Source: Candidatus Moranbacteria bacterium CG23_combo_of_CG06-09_8_20_14_all_35_22 (GTDB lineage Bacteria > Patescibacteriota > Minisyncoccia > Moranbacterales > UBA2206). From it: a stretch of DNA of 32,731 nt. Both the position numbers and the translations under genes were made by a program. Shown piece by piece: positions 26,564 to 32,731 of this stretch. The notes below the pieces were generated by a model. It saw nothing but the letters and a program-made list of their open reading frames with translations. It had not been told where the DNA came from and did not search any database. Position 1 is the stretch's first letter, and every line of letters starts with the position of its first letter. Location: contig PCRW01000076.1 in assembly GCA_002772115.1 (NCBI GenBank), forward strand, positions 1,802 through 34,532, read 5' to 3'.

Positions 26564-27544
26564 ATGTCATCTATCAATTATTTAGAAATAATCCAAAAAG
26601 CTTGGGCAATCACTTGGAAAAATAAATATCTATGGTGGTTTGGTTTTTTTGTGGCCTTGGGTGGTACAGGAGGCATCAACTTTTTTTTCAATTCAGGCGA
26701 CGAGAAAAAATTAGATCCGGCGCAAAATGAAAAATTTCTGGAATTTTTTTCTCAAAATATGTCTTGGATTATAACTCTTATAATTATCGCTTTTTCACTC
26801 CTGATTATTTTTTCTATCTTGAATATTCTCGGCCGAGGCGCGCTCATTGCTTCGATTGAAAAAAATTTCCAAGGACAAACTGCCGATTTCAAATCCGGCT
26901 GGAATTCTGGCAAGAAAAATTTTTGGAAAATATTTTATATCAATATTTTCTTGAGCCTTTTTATCTTTTTCACCCTCATTATTCTTATCGCTCCTTTGGC
27001 AGTTTTGTTTTTGAATAAAAACTATATCATTGGTGGAATTTTGTCTTTTTTGGCAGTTTTTATTTTCATTCCTCTAGTAATTTTAGTTTCTTATTTAAGA
27101 ATTTATAGTTATCTTTATGCTGTTTTAGGAAAATTAAATTTCTGGCCATCCTTAGAAAATGCTTACAATCTTTTTGCTAAAAATATTTGGCCCAGTATTA
27201 TCTTGAGTTTGATTTTTATTCCACTAAGTTTTGTTTTTATGCTGGTTATTTTTACTATTTTACTTATATTATTTTTCATTTTTCTCCTTCTAGGCGGAAT
27301 TGCTTTTTGGCTATTTGGAAAAATTACTGCCATTATTATCGGCGCCATTGGAATAATAATCTTTCTACTAATCTTACTTTTTCTTCAAAGTATCTACGCT
27401 GTTTTTTCTCAAAGTATTTGGATTCTTTTCTTCCACGAAATCGCAACGCCCAAAGTCGAGGAAGTATTAGCTGAAATTAAGGAAGAAGAAAAAGAAACTG
27501 TTGCCAAACCAATGCCGGTGATTGAAACGAGAAAAGAGAATTAA
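26564..27544 (+). CDS. Multi-TM membrane protein of unknown function
   Basis: Several hydrophobic helices, N-terminal WAITWKNKYLWWFGFFVALGG. Confidence 0.7.
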   Translation: MSSINYLEIIQKAWAITWKNKYLWWFGFFVALGGTGGINFFFNSGDEKKLDPAQNEKFLEFFSQNMSWIITLIIIAFSLLIIFSILNILGRGALIASIEKNFQGQTADFKSGWNSGKKNFWKIFYINIFLSLFIFFTLIILIAPLAVLFLNKNYIIGGILSFLAVFIFIPLVILVSYLRIYSYLYAVLGKLNFWPSLENAYNLFAKNIWPSIILSLIFIPLSFVFMLVIFTILLILFFIFLLLGGIAFWLFGKITAIIIGAIGIIIFLLILLFLQSIYAVFSQSIWILFFHEIATPKVEEVLAEIKEEEKETVAKPMPVIETRKEN

Positions 27545-27552
27545 ATTTTAAT

Positions 27553-27614
27553 TGTCATCCTGAATTCGTTTCAAGATCTACTAAACAAGATGCTGAAATA
27601 AATTCAGCATGACA
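27553..27614. repeat. Palindromic TGTCATCCTGAATT... repeat
   Basis: TGTCATCCTGAATTCGTTTCAAGATCT ... AGATGCTGAAATAAATTCAGCATGACA; same family as 31423-31499. Confidence 0.9.
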
Positions 27615-27640
27615 AAAGTCATTTATATTCTAGAAATTTA

Positions 27641-27673
27641 AAACCGCCCCAATTTAATCGGGGCGGTTTTTTT
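27641..27673 (+). terminator. Rho-independent terminator
   Basis: AAACCGCCCC AATTTAATC GGGGCGGTTTTTTT. Confidence 0.92.
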
Positions 27674-27674
27674 G

Positions 27675-27746
27675 TGGGACTGACAGGATTCGAACCTGTG
27701 ACCAGGCGATTATGAGTCGCTCGCTCTACCACTGAGCTACAGTCCC
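27675..27746 (-). tRNA. tRNA-Met(CAT) (or Ile2 with modified C34)
   Basis: GGGACTGTAGCTCAGTGGTAGAGCGAGCGACTCATAATCGCCTGGTCACAGGTTCGAATCCTGTCAGTCCCA; loop CTCATAA. Confidence 0.9.
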
Positions 27747-27791
27747 AAATTTTTAATTGACGCATAACTTTATCCCCCACCACTTTTAGAG

Positions 27792-27865
27792 TGGGTCTGT
27801 GCAGACTCGAACTGCAGACCTCGTCGATGTCAACGACGCACTCTAACCAACTGAGCTACAGACCC
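27792..27865 (-). tRNA. tRNA-Val(GAC)
   Basis: GGGTCTGTAGCTCAGTTGGTTAGAGTGCGTCGTTGACATCGACGAGGTCTGCAGTTCGAGTCTGCACAGACCCA; loop TTGACAT. Confidence 0.93.
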
Positions 27866-27940
27866 TAAGAGTGGTGGGGGACAAGCTGAGCTAAACACCC
27901 AGCATAACATCTCTCATACTATTTCAAAAAAAACAATTGG

Positions 27941-28888
27941 TCAATCTTTTTTCCTTCTTCTGGCGTGAAATGCTTTATGCACTTCTTTGAGATGTGGGTT
28001 AGTGACATGGGTATAAATTTGGGTGGTGTTGATCGAAGCGTGACCGAGCATTGCTTGAACAGAGCGAATATCGGCTCCGTTCATCAAAAGATCAGTGGCA
28101 AAAGAATGACGCAGAGTGTGCGGATGGACATCTTTCACAATTCCCGCTTTCAAGGCATAGTATTTGACAATTCGTTGAATAGAACGCGGGGTGAGACGCA
28201 AATTATCATCATCCTTCGTATTTTCATTTTTCTTCTTAAATTTCGCCAAACTCTTAATATCCCGCACAAACAACGCCGGATCAACATCTTCCCTTTTTTT
28301 GAGATATTCTTCTAATGATTTTTTGGCTGTATCAGAGATAAAAACTACTCGAATTTTGTTGCCCTTGCCTCGCACACTCAATTCTCCGCTTTTGAGATTA
28401 AGTTTATCCCGATTGATATTAGTTAGCTCTGAAACTCGGAGTCCTGCCGAGAAAAGCAATTCCATAATTGCCCGATCACGCAGAGATTTGAAATTTACTC
28501 CGCCAGCCGATTCCAAAATCCTCTCCACTTCACTGTTTTCCAAAAAATCTACCTCTCGCTCCGGAGTTTTGCCAATCTCCACTTTTTCTGCCTGAAGAGT
28601 CTTCACATCCCGCTTAGCTAAATACTTTAAAAAACATCTTAACGCAATAATATAATAATTTTGAGTTATTTTCTTTAAATTTTGACCTTTTTCATTAGTA
28701 AATCGATTGAGATACAACCTAAAATTTCTGACTAAATCATCATTAATACCACTTGGATTGCTAATTTTTGCCCAAGCCAAAAATTTATCCAAATAACGAC
28801 CATAATTTTCAATCGTTTTGGGTGAACGCTGTTTTTCCACTTCCAAATATTCCAAAAATTGAGTTTTAAGCTTATAAAGTTCTGTCAT
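27941..28888 (-). CDS. XerC/XerD-type tyrosine recombinase
   Basis: ELLFSAGLRVSELTNI, VRGKGNKIR, HTLRHSFATDLLMNGADIRSVQAMLGHASINTTQIYTHV; start set to MTELYKLK. Confidence 0.94.
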   Translation of the reverse strand: MTELYKLKTQFLEYLEVEKQRSPKTIENYGRYLDKFLAWAKISNPSGINDDLVRNFRLYLNRFTNEKGQNLKKITQNYYIIALRCFLKYLAKRDVKTLQAEKVEIGKTPEREVDFLENSEVERILESAGGVNFKSLRDRAIMELLFSAGLRVSELTNINRDKLNLKSGELSVRGKGNKIRVVFISDTAKKSLEEYLKKREDVDPALFVRDIKSLAKFKKKNENTKDDDNLRLTPRSIQRIVKYYALKAGIVKDVHPHTLRHSFATDLLMNGADIRSVQAMLGHASINTTQIYTHVTNPHLKEVHKAFHARRRKKD

Positions 28889-28918
28889 ATTGAATTTATT
28901 ATACCCCAAAACTTCCGT

Positions 28919-28947
28919 TTGACAAAAAGACCCCAGCAAGCTATACT
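28919..28947 (+). promoter_or_regulatory. Sigma70-type promoter
   Basis: TTGACA (28919-28924), 17 bp, TATACT (28942-28947), upstream of the LysM/CHAP ORF. Confidence 0.75.
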
Positions 28948-29170
28948 GTTTTAGAAGTAAATATTAGGGTTTCGAAAGATAAATTGCCTTATAATAAGGC
29001 TTTTTAAAATCAAAACCACAAGAAAGACTAATCCTATTAGTAAACTAATAGCATTATTTAGAAGATTATTCAGCCGAAAAAATATAGGAAATATAAGAAG
29101 CCTTATTCGCAACAAACAGAGAATTGTCGCCACTTTTATCAAAGAGCGTCGCACAATAAAGGTTCTTCAC

Positions 29171-30202
29171 TTGTTTCGAAATTATTCTGCTTTTGCTGTT
29201 GTTGTATCCAGCACCTTCTTAGTTTCTGCTACTAATCTAGCCGCAGGACGAGAGTCCAGTGGTTTTTTATTTGGCTATTTTGGAGAAAATGAAAATTATG
29301 AAAACCCTTTAAAAGATATGATGTTTTTGAAAACAACCGAAAAAACCAGCCTTGCTGTAGCCGATTTGATTCAAGCTAAAAATCTTCCACGCTCCAAAGA
29401 TATCGCTTTTGAAAAAAATGACACTTCTTTCATAATCCAAGGACAAGCCTTAGTGGCCGGAAATAGCCCAGTCAAAAAAGATCCTCAAGAAGACGGCGGA
29501 GTGATTATCTATGAAGTAAAACAAGACGATACAATTAGCGCCATTGCTTCTGCTAATAATATTTCTATTAATACCATATTATGGTCCAACGAATTGGATA
29601 ATGTTGATTCCATTCAACTAGGAGATAAAATATTCATCCTGCCAGTATCCGGTCTTGAATATAAAGTCAAAACAGGAGATACTATTGAAAAAATTGCCTC
29701 TGAATATAAGGCGGATAAAAATAAAATCATTGCTTTCAATGATTTGCCGGCCAATGGTGAGTTAGAAATTGGTCAAAAAATTATTATTCCTGATGGGAAA
29801 AAAGAAGTGCCCATCCCACCTTCTAGTTCGTTTAATATCGCTCAAAGACCTTATGAATCATTCTCAAGTGGAAAAGTTTTAGATGGCAAAGCTGGTGCAG
29901 GACACAGCTTTCCTTATGGCTACTGCACTTGGTATGTGGCGCAAAAAAGATATGTGCCATGGGGCGGAAATGCTGGTACTTGGCTCTATCATGCCAAGGC
30001 CGCTGGATATTCCACCGGCAAAACTCCGCGTGTCGGAGCCATTATGGTTTCTTCCGAATCTTGGTGGGGCCATGTCGCTATCGTAGAAAAAGTTTCTGGC
30101 GGAAATATTACTATTTCCGAAATGAATTATGTTAAGTTCGCCAAAAAAAGCACCCGCACATTAAGTTCAAAATCACGGGTAATCAAAGGCTTCATTTATT
30201 AA
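29171..30202 (+). CDS. LysM-domain protein with C-terminal CHAP (amidase) domain
   Basis: Two LysM-like repeats (YEVKQDDTISAIASANNISINTILWSNEL; YKVKTGDTIEKIASEYKADKNKIIAFNDL); CHAP YGYCTWYVAQKR...WGHVAIVEKV...ISEMNY. Confidence 0.88.
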   Translation: MFRNYSAFAVVVSSTFLVSATNLAAGRESSGFLFGYFGENENYENPLKDMMFLKTTEKTSLAVADLIQAKNLPRSKDIAFEKNDTSFIIQGQALVAGNSPVKKDPQEDGGVIIYEVKQDDTISAIASANNISINTILWSNELDNVDSIQLGDKIFILPVSGLEYKVKTGDTIEKIASEYKADKNKIIAFNDLPANGELEIGQKIIIPDGKKEVPIPPSSSFNIAQRPYESFSSGKVLDGKAGAGHSFPYGYCTWYVAQKRYVPWGGNAGTWLYHAKAAGYSTGKTPRVGAIMVSSESWWGHVAIVEKVSGGNITISEMNYVKFAKKSTRTLSSKSRVIKGFIY

Positions 30203-30205
30203 GTC

Positions 30206-32587
30206 TTATATTTTCTTGATTGGCGCAATTGAAGCGGAAAGTTTTTTAAGCCCTGATTTAGAAAATGCCACAGTGATAATATCGCCTTGACTCGCCACGA
30301 TTAATCCTTCGCCAAAAGTTTCGTGCGATACTCGATCACCATCGGTAAAAATAATTTTTACCTTATTTTCCCTCTCCTTTCCAAGGAGAGGGTTAGGGTG
30401 AGGTTTAGTGTTTCCGCTTTCTATTAGATGTTCTGGCACATCGTCCAGAAATCGACTTGGCGCATTAATTTGAGTGGAACCAAAAATATTTCTCATACGG
30501 GTAAAAAGCAGATAAACTTTTTCCATCGCCCGAGTCACTCCCACATACATCAGGCGCCTTTCTTCTTCCATTTCGCTGTCATCTAATATACTTCGGGAAT
30601 GGGGCAAAATTCCTTCTTCCAATCCTGCGATAAAAACAATTTTAAATTCTAAACCTTTCGCACTGTGTAGTGTCATAAGATGAACCGCATCTTTCGCTTG
30701 ATCAATATTATCCGTGTCAGAAACCAAAGCTACTTCTTCTAGAAATAATCTTAAACCCTCCCCGCCTCGCGTCGACGAGCGGTCATCTCCGCGAGTCAAG
30801 GCGGGATTACTTTCATACTCGCTATATTTTTTGGCGACCGTCAAAAGTTCGCGTACATTTTCATTTCTCATTTCTCCTTCTTCCGTTCCATCCATCAGAA
30901 ATTTTTCATATCCTGATTCGCTATAAACTTTTTGAATGAAATCCGTAAGAATCAATTTTTCTTTGAGCTCCGCCATTCGTTTTATAAATTCGCAAAATTT
31001 TACAATTGCATCTATTTTTGAATTTTGAATTTTATTTTTTGGAACCTGCCTGCCGGTAGGCAAGGTTTGATCATTAGAATTTGAAAATTCATTGGAAATT
31101 GATATTTGGAAATTGGAAATTGCGAGGCCACAAGATATTAAATCTAAATTATTACTCCTAGCTATATTAATCCATTTTCCCAAAGTAACATCCCCAACGC
31201 CTCGCTTTGGTTCATTAATTATTCTTTCCAATGAAGTTTCATCATTAAAATTATTAATTAAACGCAAATAGGCAACCACATCTTTGATTTCTTTTCTTTG
31301 ATAAAATTTCACTCCACCAATAATTCGGTAGGGAATAGAAGCACGAAGCATCGCTTCTTCAATCATCCGTGATTGTGCGTTGGTGCGATAAAGCACCACG
31401 AAATCAGAAAACTTATATCTGTCATTCCGGACTTGATCCGGAATCTCTTGAGATCCTGAAACCCGCCCGCCGGCGAGACAGGCAAGTCCAGAATGACATA
31501 TTTTTTTTATCTCATCTACAATAAACTGCGCTTCTTCTTTTTCATCTTCCGCTTCAAACCTCGTTATCAAATGTCCGCTCTGGTTTTGAGTCCAAATTTT
31601 TTTGTCTTTGCGATTGATATTTTTAGAAATCACGCCATAAGCCGCGTCCAAAATATTTTGCGTGGAACGATAATTTTGGATTAATTTAATAGTTTTAACC
31701 TCTGGATAATCTTTCTCAAAATTTAATATATTAGTTATATCCGCGCCTCTAAATTTATAGATACTTTGATCATCATCACCCACAACACATAGGTTTCTAG
31801 ATTTTTGTGACAATAATTTAATAAGAACATATTGCGCGCGGTTGGTATCTTGATATTCATCCACCATAATATAGCGAAAAAAATTCTGATATTTTTCTAA
31901 CACTTCCGGAAATTTCTGAAAAATTTTAACTGTGATCATCAAAATATCATCAAAATCCAAAGCATCTTGTTCTTTCAATTTTTTCTGGTAATTTATATAT
32001 ATTTTCGCCACCATTTCTTCAAAATATCCGCCCACTCCCGCCAAAAAATCTTCTGATCCAATTAGTTCATTTTTCGCTTTGGAAATTGCGCCTAAAATTG
32101 TCTTGGGCTTGAATTGATCAATGTTTATTTCCATTTCTTTCATCACTTTTTTTATCAGCGCCAGCTGATCCTGATCATCAAAAATATTAAAGGAACTTTT
32201 ATATCCAACTTTTTCAATTTCCCGCCTTAGAATTTTTACACAAATAGAATGAAAAGTCCCGACAGTCGGCATGTCGGGATGGCCACCCTCTCCTTTATAA
32301 GGAGAGGGGCTGGGGGTGAGGTCATTCGCATCATTCGCATCAATTCGCGTATTTGCATTAAGCAACTCTTTTATTCTTTCTTTCATCTCTCCCGCCGCTT
32401 TATTGGTAAAAGTCACTGCCAAAATCCTCCTTGGATTGATCTTTTTTTCGCAAATCAAATACGCCACTCGATGAGTGAGCGCCCGCGTTTTCCCTGACCC
32501 CGCACCCGCAATAATCAAAACCGGTCCTTCCGTCGTCATCACTGCCTCTCTCTGTGGAGCATTAAGTTTTTCCAAAATTTCCTGCAT
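30206..32587 (-). CDS. pcrA: UvrD/PcrA-family ATP-dependent DNA helicase with multiple in-frame repeat insertions
   Basis: LNAPQREAV, IIAGAGSGKTRALTHRVAYL, VDEYQDTNRAQY, VGDDDQSIYKFRGADI, LMTLHSAKGLEF, RRLMYVGVTRA. Confidence 0.95.
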   Translation of the reverse strand: MQEILEKLNAPQREAVMTTEGPVLIIAGAGSGKTRALTHRVAYLICEKKINPRRILAVTFTNKAAGEMKERIKELLNANTRIDANDANDLTPSPSPYKGEGGHPDMPTVGTFHSICVKILRREIEKVGYKSSFNIFDDQDQLALIKKVMKEMEINIDQFKPKTILGAISKAKNELIGSEDFLAGVGGYFEEMVAKIYINYQKKLKEQDALDFDDILMITVKIFQKFPEVLEKYQNFFRYIMVDEYQDTNRAQYVLIKLLSQKSRNLCVVGDDDQSIYKFRGADITNILNFEKDYPEVKTIKLIQNYRSTQNILDAAYGVISKNINRKDKKIWTQNQSGHLITRFEAEDEKEEAQFIVDEIKKICHSGLACLAGGRVSGSQEIPDQVRNDRYKFSDFVVLYRTNAQSRMIEEAMLRASIPYRIIGGVKFYQRKEIKDVVAYLRLINNFNDETSLERIINEPKRGVGDVTLGKWINIARSNNLDLISCGLAISNFQISISNEFSNSNDQTLPTGRQVPKNKIQNSKIDAIVKFCEFIKRMAELKEKLILTDFIQKVYSESGYEKFLMDGTEEGEMRNENVRELLTVAKKYSEYESNPALTRGDDRSSTRGGEGLRLFLEEVALVSDTDNIDQAKDAVHLMTLHSAKGLEFKIVFIAGLEEGILPHSRSILDDSEMEEERRLMYVGVTRAMEKVYLLFTRMRNIFGSTQINAPSRFLDDVPEHLIESGNTKPHPNPLLGKERENKVKIIFTDGDRVSHETFGEGLIVASQGDIITVAFSKSGLKKLSASIAPIKKI
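30761..30805. repeat. GC-rich palindromic element, copy 3, inside the helicase gene
   Basis: CCCGCCTCGCGTCGACGAGCGGTCATCTCCGCGAGTCAAGGCGGG, encodes NPALTRGDDRSSTRGGE. Confidence 0.92.
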
Positions 32588-32731
32588 AATAATTTCATTT
32601 TATCACACTAAGAGTTTTGTCGCCAAAAATTTGCCAAACTTTCAATTATGTTGTAATGTTAGTTTATAATAATAGGTCACTGAAAAATTAAAATTTTTTC
32701 GAAATTAAACTCGGACCCTGAATTTCCTTGC

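Noticed and set aside
28951-29154. Minus-strand ORF 28951-29154
   Set aside because: Antisense to the promoter/leader region of the LysM/CHAP gene; low-complexity hydrophobic translation and no supporting signals.
1-32731. Alternative genetic code (UGA recoding, as in some CPR lineages)
   Set aside because: Well-recognised genes translate fully with standard stops and no in-frame TGA was needed to complete them.

Overview
AT-rich bacterial window that reads like a Candidate Phyla Radiation (Patescibacteria) genome; this lineage call is an inference from gene content and style, not a search. Housekeeping genes: folD, CCA-adding enzyme, gyrA, rpsA-like, gmk, tilS, ftsH, a Xer recombinase, a LysM/CHAP protein and a UvrD/PcrA helicase. 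tRNAs: Leu(CAG), Arg(CCT), Ala(GGC), Met(CAT), Val(GAC). Small accessory loci: a wHTH-MNT/HEPN pair, an AbiE-like pair, a wHTH-phosphoribosyltransferase fusion, a TrmB-like regulator, a PaaX/Cas2-fold regulator and a LAGLIDADG-like ORF beside tRNA relics. The strongest unexplained signal is a dense population of palindromic repeats that sit in frame inside genes, in intergenic DNA, inside a tRNA gene and nested in each other. Two cases stand out. (1) At least ten 16-bp parS-like palindromes (TGTTCCAYRTGGAACA) lie inside one O-antigen-ligase-like gene (9887-11887). (2) A tRNA-Arg(CCT) copy at 8042-8240 is split by two repeat insertions, one of which contains a complete second tRNA-Arg(CCT). The helicase gene carries at least five different in-frame repeat insertions. 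Consensus promoters with operator-like palindromes precede two regulator/toxin-type genes. No CRISPR array was seen.
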